Of a stretch of DNA of 64,000 bases, positions 41,007-49,158 are shown piece after piece. Origin of the DNA: Ramlibacter agri (GTDB lineage Bacteria > Pseudomonadota > Gammaproteobacteria > Burkholderiales > Burkholderiaceae_C); assembly GCF_012927085.1 (NCBI RefSeq), contig NZ_JABBFX010000001.1, positions 2,604,001 through 2,668,000 on the forward strand, read 5' to 3'. The notes beneath the pieces are model-generated. The model searched no databases. It had not been told where the DNA came from and saw only the letters and a list, made by a program, of their open reading frames with translations. Position 1 is the first letter of the stretch, and each line of letters opens with the position of its first letter. A program made the position numbers and the translations under genes.

Positions 41007-42437
41007 TCAGGGGGCCAGCAGGGTGACCATGCGTTCTTCGCTCATTTCGCGCACGGCGTGCTGCGGTCCTTCGCGGCCGAAGCCGCTGTCCTTGGAGCCG
41101 CCGTAGGGCATGAGGTCGATGCGCGAGCTGGAGGTTTCGTTGACGTGCACGCCGCCGACTTCCAGCCGGCGGGCGGCCGCCAGCGCGTCGCCCAGCCGGT
41201 TGGTGAAGATGCCGGTGGCGAGGCCGTAGGGCGTGGCGTTCACGCGTGCGATGGCTTCGTCCAGCGTGTCGAAGGGCGCGATGCACATCACGGGGCCGAA
41301 CACTTCCTGGCAGCCCAGCGGCGTGTCGGCCGGCACGTCGGCCATCAAGGTCGGCGGCACGACCGCGCCGTGGCGGGGCCCGCCGGCGAGACGCCGCGCC
41401 CCCCGGGCAATCGCCTGGGCGAGCCAGTCGTCGATGCGCTCGGCCGCGGCTTGCGTGATGACCGGACCCACCACGGTCCCCGGCTGCTTCGGATCGCCGC
41501 AAGGCAGGTCCGCGACCAGCCGTGCCAGGGCTTGCTCGGCCTCGGCCACGCGCGGGCGCTGCACCAGCAGCACCTGCACCGAGGTGCAAACCTGTCCGGC
41601 CTTGCGGTAGGCGGCGTTGACGATCCTGGGCAGCGCGGTGCCGAAGTTGGCGTCGTCGCATAGGATGCAATGGGCGATCGAGCCGAGCTCCATCTGCGTG
41701 CGGCGCAGCCCGGCGCGCTGCTGGATGGCGCGGCCGGCGTCGGTGCTGCCGGTGAAGGCATAGAAGCGCACGGCGGGCTCGTCCAGCAGCCATTGCGCGA
41801 CGGCGGCGCCGCCGTGGAGCACGGCGAGCAGCCCGGCCGGCAGGCCGGCCTCGAGCAGCGCTTCGGCCAGGATGCAGGCCGTCATCGGCGTGTGCAGCGA
41901 GGGCTTGAGCACGACCGCGTTGCCGGCGGCCAGCGCCGGCGCCACCTTGTGGACGACGGTGTTCAGCGGCGCGTTGAAGGGCGTGATGGCGCACACCACG
42001 CCCAGCGGCACGCGCAGCGTGAAGCCGATGCGGCCGCCCTGGCCGGGCGCGCCCTCCATCGGCACGAACTCGCCACCGAAGCGCCGGGCCTCTTCGGCGG
42101 ACAGCCGCAGCGTGATGGCCGCCCGGCGCACCTCGTTGGCCGCGTCGTGGCTCGTGAAGCCGGCTTCCGCCTGCATGACGGCGACGAGCTCCTGGCCGCG
42201 GCCCTCGATGATGGCGGCGCAGCGCTCGAGGATGGCACCACGCGAGTAGCCATCCAGCTGGCTGGCGCGAAATGACGCCTCGGCGTGGGCAACCGCGGCG
42301 CCCACCTGCTGGCGCGAGGGCAGGTGCGCGAGGGCCCAGGGGACCTGGCGGAACTTGTCGAGGACGGGACTGCTGTCGCAGCCGTCCTGCCAGGTGCCGG
42401 CGAGCAGCAGCCGGCAGGAAAGCAGTTCGGGGGCCAT
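41007..42437 (-). CDS. NAD(P)-dependent aldehyde dehydrogenase
   Basis: A 476-residue aldehyde dehydrogenase. Cofactor-binding and catalytic residues are present: ITPFNAPLN, KPSLHTP, FTGSTDAGR, general-base Glu in QMELGSIAHC and nucleophile Cys in GQVCTSVQVLL, then EVFGPVMCI. The SIAHC segment departs from the usual GGxxP and fits the methylmalonate/phosphonoacetaldehyde-like branch. Its ATG overlaps the cupin stop by one base (TGATG) and its stop lies 23 bases before the ThDP enzyme, so it probably oxidises the aldehyde that enzyme makes. Confidence 0.92.
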   Translation of the reverse strand: MAPELLSCRLLLAGTWQDGCDSSPVLDKFRQVPWALAHLPSRQQVGAAVAHAEASFRASQLDGYSRGAILERCAAIIEGRGQELVAVMQAEAGFTSHDAANEVRRAAITLRLSAEEARRFGGEFVPMEGAPGQGGRIGFTLRVPLGVVCAITPFNAPLNTVVHKVAPALAAGNAVVLKPSLHTPMTACILAEALLEAGLPAGLLAVLHGGAAVAQWLLDEPAVRFYAFTGSTDAGRAIQQRAGLRRTQMELGSIAHCILCDDANFGTALPRIVNAAYRKAGQVCTSVQVLLVQRPRVAEAEQALARLVADLPCGDPKQPGTVVGPVITQAAAERIDDWLAQAIARGARRLAGGPRHGAVVPPTLMADVPADTPLGCQEVFGPVMCIAPFDTLDEAIARVNATPYGLATGIFTNRLGDALAAARRLEVGGVHVNETSSSRIDLMPYGGSKDSGFGREGPQHAVREMSEERMVTLLAP

Positions 42438-42808
42438 CAGAGCGGAACCTCCTGGTCGGTGACGGGCGTGGTGATCACCAGGAACACCAGCGGCACCGTG
42501 CCGGTATTGCGGAAACCGTGCCGCACGCCCGGCGGCACGAACACGTAGTCGTGCCGGCGCATCACGTGGCGCTGGCCGTCCAGCGTGAGCAGGCCTTCGC
42601 CTTCCAGCACGTGGTAGACCTGTTCCTGGACCTCGTGGGCGTGGTCCTCCACCCGGGCCATCGGGGCATAGCAGGAGATGCGGTGGTCGATGCGCCGCGA
42701 CCGGCAGGTCTCGGGCGCCACCAGCGGCTTCGACAGCGCGCCGCCGAAGTGGCCCGGATACTGCAGCCAGTCGATGTCGGCGACGTTGGCGAGGAATACG
42801 TTGCTCAA
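42437..42808 (-). CDS. Single-domain cupin
   Basis: A 123-residue cupin barrel. Motif 1 is ARVEDHAHEVQEQVYHVLEGEG (His, His, Glu, His type) and motif 2 PPGVRHGFRNTG. It may be a metal-dependent isomerase, dioxygenase or a sugar/acid-binding accessory; nothing distinguishes these. TTG start at 42808, the only start candidate near the conserved N-terminus. It overlaps the aldehyde dehydrogenase start by one base and follows the Bug gene by 10 bases. Confidence 0.85.
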   Translation of the reverse strand: MSNVFLANVADIDWLQYPGHFGGALSKPLVAPETCRSRRIDHRISCYAPMARVEDHAHEVQEQVYHVLEGEGLLTLDGQRHVMRRHDYVFVPPGVRHGFRNTGTVPLVFLVITTPVTDQEVPL

Positions 42809-42818
42809 GGCGTGGCCC

Positions 42819-43802
42819 TCATTCCGCCTTGATGCCGGCGGCGTCGGCGACCTTCTGGAAGCGTTCCACCTCCTCGCGCTGGTACTTCGCGAAATCCGCC
42901 GGTCCGAGCGGCAGCAGCGGCGTGCCGGCTCGTTTCGCGTATTCGAGGGCGGCTGGCGACTTCAAGACCTTCAGCGTGGCCTCGACGAGCTTGCGCGTGA
43001 TGTCGTCCGCCGTGTCCGCGCGCACGTGGAACGAGGTCCAGGTGTTGTAGACGTACTGCGGATAGCCGCTTTCGCGCACGGTGGGCACGGCGGGGAAGAA
43101 GGGATGGCGGTCGTCGTCGGTGACGGCGAGCGCGCGGATGCGCTGGGCCTGCAGCAGCGCCGTGGCGCCGGCGAGGTCGACGATCGCCCAATCGAGGTTG
43201 CCCCCCGCGAGGTCGGTCAAGGCCTGGTTCAGGCCCTTGTAGGGCACGTGCGTGAAGCGGAAGCCCGCCGTGCTCGCGAACCAGGTCGCGGCCAGCTGGA
43301 AGCCCGCGGACGCCGTTCCCGCGTTCAGCTTCGGGTCCTTGCGCGAGGCGGCCACCAGGTCGGCCAGCGTGCGGTGCGGCGAGTTCGCGGGCACCACGAT
43401 CGCCGTGGTGTTCTTCGTCAGGCCGGCGACCGGCTTGAAGTCCTTGCCGGCGTCGTAGGGCAGTTCCTTCACCATCACCACGTTGGTCACGAGCGGTGCG
43501 GTGCTGCCCAGGAGGATGGTGTAGCCGTCCGCCGGCGCGGACTTGACCAGCGCCGTGCCGATCGAGCCGCTGTTGCCGCCCGGCTTGTTCTCCACCACCA
43601 CGGGCTGGCCGAGCGCATCGGCGAGCTTGTCGCCGAAGAAGCGGGCCGCGGCGTCGGAGCCGCCGCCGGGCGTGAAGGGCACGATCAGGCGGATCGGCTT
43701 GCTGGGGTAGCCCGCGGCGCTCTCCGCCAGCGCAGCCCCGCAGGTGGCGGCCAGGCCGGTGGCCAGGAACAGGCGCCGCGCGATGGGTCGGTTCTGCTGC
43801 AT
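42819..43802 (-). CDS. Bug-type (TctC-like) solute-binding protein
   Basis: A 327-residue tripartite-tricarboxylate-transporter binding protein with a twin-arginine-like signal (IARRLFLATGLAATCGAALA) and the Bug core: YPSKPIRLIVPFTPGGGSD, VVVENKPGGNSGSIG, VPYKGLNQALTDL and AVTDDDRHPFFP. Bug proteins bind small carboxylates in the periplasm and many lack a cognate TctA/TctB pair, as here. Located inside the catabolic operon, it probably captures the pathway substrate. Confidence 0.93.
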   Translation of the reverse strand: MQQNRPIARRLFLATGLAATCGAALAESAAGYPSKPIRLIVPFTPGGGSDAAARFFGDKLADALGQPVVVENKPGGNSGSIGTALVKSAPADGYTILLGSTAPLVTNVVMVKELPYDAGKDFKPVAGLTKNTTAIVVPANSPHRTLADLVAASRKDPKLNAGTASAGFQLAATWFASTAGFRFTHVPYKGLNQALTDLAGGNLDWAIVDLAGATALLQAQRIRALAVTDDDRHPFFPAVPTVRESGYPQYVYNTWTSFHVRADTADDITRKLVEATLKVLKSPAALEYAKRAGTPLLPLGPADFAKYQREEVERFQKVADAAGIKAE

Positions 43803-43827
43803 GTCTTGTCTCCTCGTTGTTTGCCGC

Positions 43828-44616
43828 TCAGGAAGCGGTCGCGCCGCTGTCCACCAGCTCGATGCGCCCGGTGACGCGGCGCGATTCGTCGGACGCCAGG
43901 AACAGCGCCATATGGGTCAGGTCCTCGATCTCGATCATGCCGAGAAGGTGCGACGGCACTTCGGGGCGGTGATGGCGATTCTTCTTGTCGAAGATGCGGT
44001 GGTTCGGAAAGTCCTGCTGGAACCGCGTCATGCGCGGGCTGATGACGACGCCGGGCGCGATGCAGTTCACCCGGATGCCGTCGGGCGCGTACTCCACCGC
44101 CATCGAACGCGTCAACGCGATCACGGCACCCTTGGCCGCGGTATAGCAGTCGCGCCCGGCGGTGCCGATCGTCGCGTTGTAGGAGGCCGTGTTGATCACC
44201 GAGCCGCCGCGGCCCGCCTTCTGCATCTGGCGGATGCCGAACCGGCTGGACAGGAAGGTTCCCAGCAGCTCCAGCTTGATGCAGCGCCAGAATTCGGCCA
44301 TGTCCACCACGGTCACCATGTCGTCGTGCGGCGTGGAGCCGCCGGCGTTGTTGTAGAGGATATCGAGGTGGCCGCCGAAAGCCTCCGTGCCTTCGGCGAC
44401 GGCCTGTTCCACCGAGGCCTCGTCCGTCACGTCGCAATGCACGTACCTGGCCTGGCCGCCGGCGGCCACGATCGTCTCGGCCACGTCGCGGCCGCGCGCC
44501 GCGTCGAGCTCCGCGACGACGACCGCTGCACCTTCCCTCGCAAAGCGCAGGGCGGCCGCCGCGCCTATGCCGGCGCCTGCACCGGTGATGAACGCGACCT
44601 TGTCTTTCAAACGCAT
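43828..44616 (-). CDS. Short-chain dehydrogenase/reductase
   Basis: A 262-residue classical SDR. Cofactor motif GAGAGIGAA, NNAG in ILYNNAGGS, the catalytic Ser/Tyr/Lys set in NTASYNATIG and CYTAAKGAV, and a substrate loop with a long insertion (RMTRFQQDFPNHRIFDKK). NAD preference is suggested by the acidic residue after the second strand (VVAELDAA). Within the operon it likely oxidises a hydroxy intermediate to the oxo acid used by the ThDP enzyme (inference). Confidence 0.92.
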   Translation of the reverse strand: MRLKDKVAFITGAGAGIGAAAALRFAREGAAVVVAELDAARGRDVAETIVAAGGQARYVHCDVTDEASVEQAVAEGTEAFGGHLDILYNNAGGSTPHDDMVTVVDMAEFWRCIKLELLGTFLSSRFGIRQMQKAGRGGSVINTASYNATIGTAGRDCYTAAKGAVIALTRSMAVEYAPDGIRVNCIAPGVVISPRMTRFQQDFPNHRIFDKKNRHHRPEVPSHLLGMIEIEDLTHMALFLASDESRRVTGRIELVDSGATAS

Positions 44617-44649
44617 GAATGTCTCTCTTTGAGTGAATGAATCGGGGGC

Positions 44650-45561
44650 TCAGGCCGCGGCGGGTTCGGCGGCGCTGGCTACGGTCTGGTCCCAATCGGG
44701 GCACGAGCGCTGCTCGTAGGGCTGGTCCCAGTCGGCCGCATTGCCGGCGTCGATGAGGTCCGGCACGAGGTCGATGCGGCGCGGCACGCGCTCGCCGCGC
44801 AGGTGGCGCAAGGCCATTTCGACGGCGAGGCAACCGAAGCGGTGGGTGTTGAAGGAGGCGGTGGCGACGAGCCGGCCCGCGCGCACCGCGGCGATCGCGT
44901 CGGGTGTACCGTTGATGCTGGCCAGCGCCACGGCGCGCTGGCGGGAGGCGAGCGCTTCCAGGGCGCCCATCGCCATCAGGTCGTTGGCGGACAGGATGGC
45001 GTCCAGCTCCGGCTGGCGATCCAGCAACTGCAGCGCCGCTTCGCGGCCTGGCGCATGCTGGTAGTAGCCGCAGGCGGTGTCCACCAGTCGCATGCGCGGG
45101 TACTGCGCCAGCGCCTGCTCGAAGCCGCGGCGGCGTTGCGGTGTGGTGATCGATCCCGGGTGGCCGTCGATGAACGCCACCCTGGCGTCGGGCCGCAGCC
45201 GGCGCAACACGTGGTGCGCCAGCGAGGCCGCCATGCGCGTGTCGTCCGAGCCGATGAAGCCTGCCCAGTGGCCGGTGCTGGGCTCGCTCACGAACAGTAC
45301 CAGCGGGATGGCGGCGGCGTTCACGCGCGCGATGGCGCCGTTCACCTCCGTCGCATGCGCCGGCAGCAGCACGATCGCATCCGGCCGCTCGGCGATGGCT
45401 TCGTCCACCAGCGCGGACTGCTCCTGCGGGCTGTCGGGCGTCGCCGGCGCCCGGTGGTCGATGGTGCAGCCCAGCCGCTGCGCAACCTGCCGCGCGCCGA
45501 CGAGGGCGCCGCCATAGGCGGGGTTCGTATGGTTTTTCAGGATGATGCGAAGGTGTTCCAA
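44650..45561 (-). CDS. Periplasmic-binding-fold protein without signal peptide
   Basis: A 303-residue protein of the LacI/ribose-binding type-1 fold (Peripla_BP_4): RIILKNHTNPAYGGALVGAR, DAIVLLPAHATEVNGAI, GFIGSDDTRMAASLAHHV, DAILSANDLMAMGALEAL. It has neither an N-terminal helix-turn-helix, as in LacI regulators, nor an export signal, and the upstream gene ends 10 bases before the TTG at 45561, leaving no room for one. It may be a cytoplasmic ligand sensor or a decayed transporter subunit. It is in the middle of the operon. Confidence 0.75.
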   Translation of the reverse strand: MEHLRIILKNHTNPAYGGALVGARQVAQRLGCTIDHRAPATPDSPQEQSALVDEAIAERPDAIVLLPAHATEVNGAIARVNAAAIPLVLFVSEPSTGHWAGFIGSDDTRMAASLAHHVLRRLRPDARVAFIDGHPGSITTPQRRRGFEQALAQYPRMRLVDTACGYYQHAPGREAALQLLDRQPELDAILSANDLMAMGALEALASRQRAVALASINGTPDAIAAVRAGRLVATASFNTHRFGCLAVEMALRHLRGERVPRRIDLVPDLIDAGNAADWDQPYEQRSCPDWDQTVASAAEPAAA

Positions 45562-45571
45562 GGGCAGGGTC

Positions 45572-46258
45572 TCACTGGGGATGGCGGGCGGAAAAGCAAA
45601 GCCGGTAGACGGCGAACTGCGCGGGGCGGCGGCACGCCGTGGCGTCCTGGGCGGCGAGCAGCGCGTCTTCCGCGGCCTGCTGGCTGTCGGCATCGAGGAG
45701 CAGGGCCCAACGGACCTGCGCGTCCGGCCGGCCGCGCAACGCGAGTTCGGTACTGGGCGGAGTCGCCTCGCCAGCTTCGGCGGCGATGGCCGTGACCCGC
45801 AGCACGCCGGCCAGCGCGCGCAGGCGCTCGCACAGGCCTGCCGCATCCTCGAGCTCGCTCGCATCCGACGCGGCCAGGGTGGCCAGGTGGCCGCCCCGGG
45901 CGCGTCCGGCCTCCGCCGCGATGGTGCAGGCGGTGCGGCACATGTTGCGGAACTGGCGCATCGCCTCGCGGGTCCAGGGCGTCGGCGCATCCACGCGCGC
46001 CTGGTAGGCGGCGCTGCGCAGGACCGCCGGCGCGGCCAGCCGGTAGCTGCCGAAGAATTCGGCGCCGTTGCCGGCCACCCGCTCGTAGCGGCGGGCGTCC
46101 AGGAAGCCGGGCACCGCGAGCCGCTCGAAGTGGTGCTCGCGCGCATACCAGTCGCGCACCGCCGCGGCCTGCCCCGGCGCGACGTCGTGCCAGATGGCCA
46201 GCATGCCGGCCGGCGCGCGGCTCGCGCTCTGCTGCTGCAAGGGGATCGTGGCGTCCAT
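45572..46258 (-). CDS. EthD-like dimeric alpha/beta-barrel protein
   Basis: A 228-residue cytoplasmic protein with the look of two ferredoxin-like alpha/beta-barrel halves: residues 20-110 (MLAIWHDVAPGQAAAVRDWY, REHHFERLAVPGFLDARRYE) and a second copy at about 130-225 (HLATLAA, RVTAIAAEAGEATPP, RRPAQFAVYRLCFS). The DWYxREHxxER segment recalls EthD-type proteins, accessory or degradative enzymes in catabolic clusters. It is the first gene of the leftward operon, divergent from the LysR gene, with a 75-base gap. Confidence 0.65.
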   Translation of the reverse strand: MDATIPLQQQSASRAPAGMLAIWHDVAPGQAAAVRDWYAREHHFERLAVPGFLDARRYERVAGNGAEFFGSYRLAAPAVLRSAAYQARVDAPTPWTREAMRQFRNMCRTACTIAAEAGRARGGHLATLAASDASELEDAAGLCERLRALAGVLRVTAIAAEAGEATPPSTELALRGRPDAQVRWALLLDADSQQAAEDALLAAQDATACRRPAQFAVYRLCFSARHPQ

Positions 46259-46333
46259 GGGCCCGGATGCTCCGCTTGCGATGCTTAACTGTCCATTCGC
46301 TAATATTCCCCAACCGATAACTGGAAGTTTGGA

Positions 46334-47251
46334 ATGGAACTCAACCTGCGGGACTTGCGCTACTTCGAAATCGCGGCGCAGGCGGAGCACCTGGGGCGCG
46401 CCGCGGAGGCCATTGCCCGCAGCCAGCCGGCCTTGACCAAGGCCATCCGCAGGCTGGAGCAGACGGTGGGCAGCCCGCTGTTCGAAAAGTCCGGCCGCGG
46501 GGTCCGCCTGACCCCGGTGGGCCAGGTGCTGTTGCGGGAGGCCGGCCAACTGCGCGTCTCCGCCGACGAGGCGCTGCGCCACGTCGCGGATTTCTCCCAG
46601 GGCCTGGCCGGCCTGGTGCGGATCGGCAGCGGCACGGTCACCGTGGGCTCGCTGCTGTCGAAGGTGTGCGGGCTCCTGCTCGAACAGGCGCCGCAGGCAC
46701 AGGTCAGCATCGAGCTGGGGGCCAGCTTCGACCTGCTGGAGCAACTGCGCCAGAAGCGGCTGGACCTGGTCGTCGGCCTGCTGCCGCCGGAGAAGGACGG
46801 CGACTTCGTGCGGCATCCGCTGGCCGTCGACGAAGTCGTCGTGGCGGCACGCAGCGGCCACCCGATCTTCAAGGCCAGGCGCGTCACGCTGCCGATGCTG
46901 CTGGAGCACGGCTGGGTGCTGCCCAAGCCGGAGACGCCGAGCCGGCAATGGCTGGACGCCGCCTTCAGCGCGCGCGGGCTCGCCGCGCCGCGCGTGCAGA
47001 TCGAAGCGAACTCGGTGCCGCTGCTGCCGCAATTGATCGCGAGCACGGACCTCCTGAGCTTCGTGCCGCGCCACGCGATCGCCAGCGAGCGGAGGGCGCG
47101 CCTGCGCGAGGTGCAGCCCTCGCTGCTGTTGCTGCGCCGCGAGCTGGGCGTCACGGCCCGCCGGGAGGGCTACTTGTCACCGGTGGCGCAGCGGCTGCTC
47201 GGGCTCCTGCAGCAGGAGGTGCCGGCCCTGCTGACTTCCGGTGCGGAGTGA
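46334..47251 (+). CDS. LysR-family regulator of the catabolic island
   Basis: A 305-residue LysR protein: helix-turn-helix at about 3-62 (LNLRDLRYFEIAAQAEHLGR, SQPALTKAIRRLEQTVG) and an effector domain to about 300. It is divergent from the EthD-like gene that starts the leftward catabolic operon and is followed by a Bug gene on its own strand, so it probably controls one or both in response to the imported acid. The 75-base divergent gap is AT-richer than its surroundings and contains two TAACTG copies about 32 bases apart. Confidence 0.92.
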   Translation: MELNLRDLRYFEIAAQAEHLGRAAEAIARSQPALTKAIRRLEQTVGSPLFEKSGRGVRLTPVGQVLLREAGQLRVSADEALRHVADFSQGLAGLVRIGSGTVTVGSLLSKVCGLLLEQAPQAQVSIELGASFDLLEQLRQKRLDLVVGLLPPEKDGDFVRHPLAVDEVVVAARSGHPIFKARRVTLPMLLEHGWVLPKPETPSRQWLDAAFSARGLAAPRVQIEANSVPLLPQLIASTDLLSFVPRHAIASERRARLREVQPSLLLLRRELGVTARREGYLSPVAQRLLGLLQQEVPALLTSGAE

Positions 47252-47265
47252 ATCGCCTGGGTTGT

Positions 47266-47296
47266 TTGACAAGTTCTGGATTCCATTGACAGGTTC
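47266..47296 (+). promoter_or_regulatory. Tandem TTGACANGTTC repeats / promoter
   Basis: TTGACAAGTTC (47266-47276) and TTGACAGGTTC (47286-47296) are direct repeats exactly 20 bases apart, about two DNA turns. Both begin with a consensus -35 hexamer. For the second, GACAAT at 47310-47315 lies 18 bases on and fits a weak -10. The block lies upstream of the Bug gene at 47357. It may be a promoter with a duplicated -35 or a tandem regulator site. Confidence 0.5.
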
Positions 47297-47356
47297 GCGG
47301 GACGGTTCGGACAATGAATCATCTGTCACTCGTCACCGCCTTGAAGGGAGCAAGCA

Positions 47357-48319
47357 ATGATCAGAACAATCGCAGCGCTGCTGGCGCTGGGTGCCGCGTT
47401 CGCCTGCGGCGCCCAGACCGCCTGGCCCGAACGGCCGGTGACCGTCATCGTGCCCTTCCCGCCGGGCGGGTCCACCGACACCGTGGCACGCGCGCTGGCG
47501 CAGCAGCTCACGCAGCGCCTGCACCAGACCTTCCTGGTCGACAACCGGCCGGGCGCGACGGGCGCCATCGGCGCGTCGCAGGTGAAGCGCGCGGCGCCCG
47601 ACGGCTACACGCTGATGGTGTCCTCGCTCGCCACCTACGTGATCACGCCGCACCTGCAGAAGGGCCTGGGCTACGACGCCACCCGCGACTTCGACTACAT
47701 CACCATTCCGGTCCAGGCGCCCAACGTGCTGGTCGCCGCGCCGCAGAAGAAGGCGCGCACGGTCGCCGACGTCATCGCGGAACTGAAGGCCAGGCCGGGC
47801 AAGGTGCCCTTCGCCAGTTCCGGCAACGGCGCCTCGGACCACCTGTCGGCCGAACTGTTCTGGCAGCAGACCGGCACCGACGGCCTGCACGTGCCCTACA
47901 AGGGCGGCGCGCCCGCCATCAACGACCTGCTGGGCGGCCAGGTGGACTACTCGTTCCAGAACGTCAACGCGGTGTTGCCCTACATCCGCGCCGGCAAGCT
48001 GCACGCGATCGCCGTCACCGGCAGCAAGCGCTCGCCGGTGTTGCCCGACGTGCCGACGCTGGCCGAAGCCGGCGTGCAGGGCGCGGAGGTCTATTCCTGG
48101 CAGGGCCTGGTCGCGCCCAAGGGCCTGCCGCCGGCCGTCAAGGAAAAGCTTGCCGCAGCCGCCGTCGCGGCAGTGCGCGATCCCGCGGTGGCCAAGGTCT
48201 TCACCGACCAGGGCATGGAAATCGTCGGCAACTCGCCGGCGGAATTCACCGAGTTCCAGGGCCGCGAGTCCCTGCGCTGGAAGAAGCTGATCGAGACGCG
48301 CAAGATCACCGCGGATTGA
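47357..48319 (+). CDS. Bug-type (TctC-like) solute-binding protein
   Basis: A 320-residue exported protein with signal peptide (ending FACGAQ) and Bug core motifs WPERPVTVIVPFPPGGSTD, LVDNRPGATGAIG, VPYKGGAPAINDLLGGQVD and AVTGSKRSPVLPDVPTL. It is clearly diverged from the Bug protein of the leftward operon. No TctAB transporter genes are near. It lies 105 bases after the LysR gene and has its own promoter-like region. Ligand: probably a carboxylate (family knowledge). Confidence 0.92.
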   Translation: MIRTIAALLALGAAFACGAQTAWPERPVTVIVPFPPGGSTDTVARALAQQLTQRLHQTFLVDNRPGATGAIGASQVKRAAPDGYTLMVSSLATYVITPHLQKGLGYDATRDFDYITIPVQAPNVLVAAPQKKARTVADVIAELKARPGKVPFASSGNGASDHLSAELFWQQTGTDGLHVPYKGGAPAINDLLGGQVDYSFQNVNAVLPYIRAGKLHAIAVTGSKRSPVLPDVPTLAEAGVQGAEVYSWQGLVAPKGLPPAVKEKLAAAAVAAVRDPAVAKVFTDQGMEIVGNSPAEFTEFQGRESLRWKKLIETRKITAD

Positions 48320-48387
48320 AACCGGCGGGCGGGATGCGCCTGGTGTTCCTACAATGGCCCGGCCCACAACACCGGAGACATCCCGCC

Positions 48388-49158
48388 ATGCGTTTTGCCC
48401 GTGTTCTCGCCGCCCTCGCGGCCCTGGTCCTTCCCTTCTGCGTGCTTGCCCAGGACGCCTCGCGGCTCGACGCGGTGCAGAAGCAAGGCAAGCTGCGCGT
48501 CTGCACGCCGGGCGACTACAAGCCCTTCAGCCTGGCCAAGCCGGATGGCAGCTTCGAAGGCCTGGACGTGGACCTGGTGCAATCGGCCGCGAAGGCGCTG
48601 GGCGTGCAGGTCGAGATCGTGAAAACCGGCTGGCCCACGCTGATGAAGGACTTCGTCGAGAAGTGCGATGTGGCCATCGGCGGCATCTCGGTCACCCTGG
48701 ACCGGCAGAAGACCGCCTTCTTCACCGACGCCTACATGGTCAACGGCAAGGCGCCGATCACGAAGTGCGAGAACGTCAAGAAGTTCCAGACCGTCGCCGA
48801 CATCGACAAGCCCGAAGTGACCGTCATCGAGAACCCGGGCGGCAGCAACGAGCGCTTCGCGCGGGCCAACTTCAAGAACGCGAAGATCGTCATCTTCAAC
48901 GACAACACCACCATCTTCGACGAGATCCTGAAGGGCCACGCCGACGTGATGATCTCCGAGTCGGTGGAGACCATCGCGCAGGCCAAGGCGCGCCCGGGCC
49001 TGTGCGCGGTGAACCCGGACAAGCCGCTGCAGTACGGCGAGATGGCCTGGCTGCTGCCGCGCGGCGACGCCGCCTTCAAGGCCTGGATGGACCAGTGGCT
49101 GCACCTGGCCAAGGCGACCGGCGAGTACGACCGGGTGGTGGACCGCTGGCTGCGCTGA
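48388..49158 (+). CDS. Amino-acid-type ABC solute-binding protein (SBP_bac_3)
   Basis: A 256-residue exported protein of the family-3 binding proteins. Signal peptide (ending VLAQ), then GKLRVCTPGDYKPFSLAKP, FEGLDVDLVQSAAKALG, CDVAIGGISVTLDRQKTAFF, VIENPGGSNERFAR and WLHLAKATGEYDRVVDRWLR. The sequence resembles cyclohexadienyl dehydratase (PheC)-like members, which share this fold but are enzymes, so transport is not assured. No permease or ATPase genes are adjacent. GGAGA precedes the ATG at 48388. Confidence 0.88.
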   Translation: MRFARVLAALAALVLPFCVLAQDASRLDAVQKQGKLRVCTPGDYKPFSLAKPDGSFEGLDVDLVQSAAKALGVQVEIVKTGWPTLMKDFVEKCDVAIGGISVTLDRQKTAFFTDAYMVNGKAPITKCENVKKFQTVADIDKPEVTVIENPGGSNERFARANFKNAKIVIFNDNTTIFDEILKGHADVMISESVETIAQAKARPGLCAVNPDKPLQYGEMAWLLPRGDAAFKAWMDQWLHLAKATGEYDRVVDRWLR

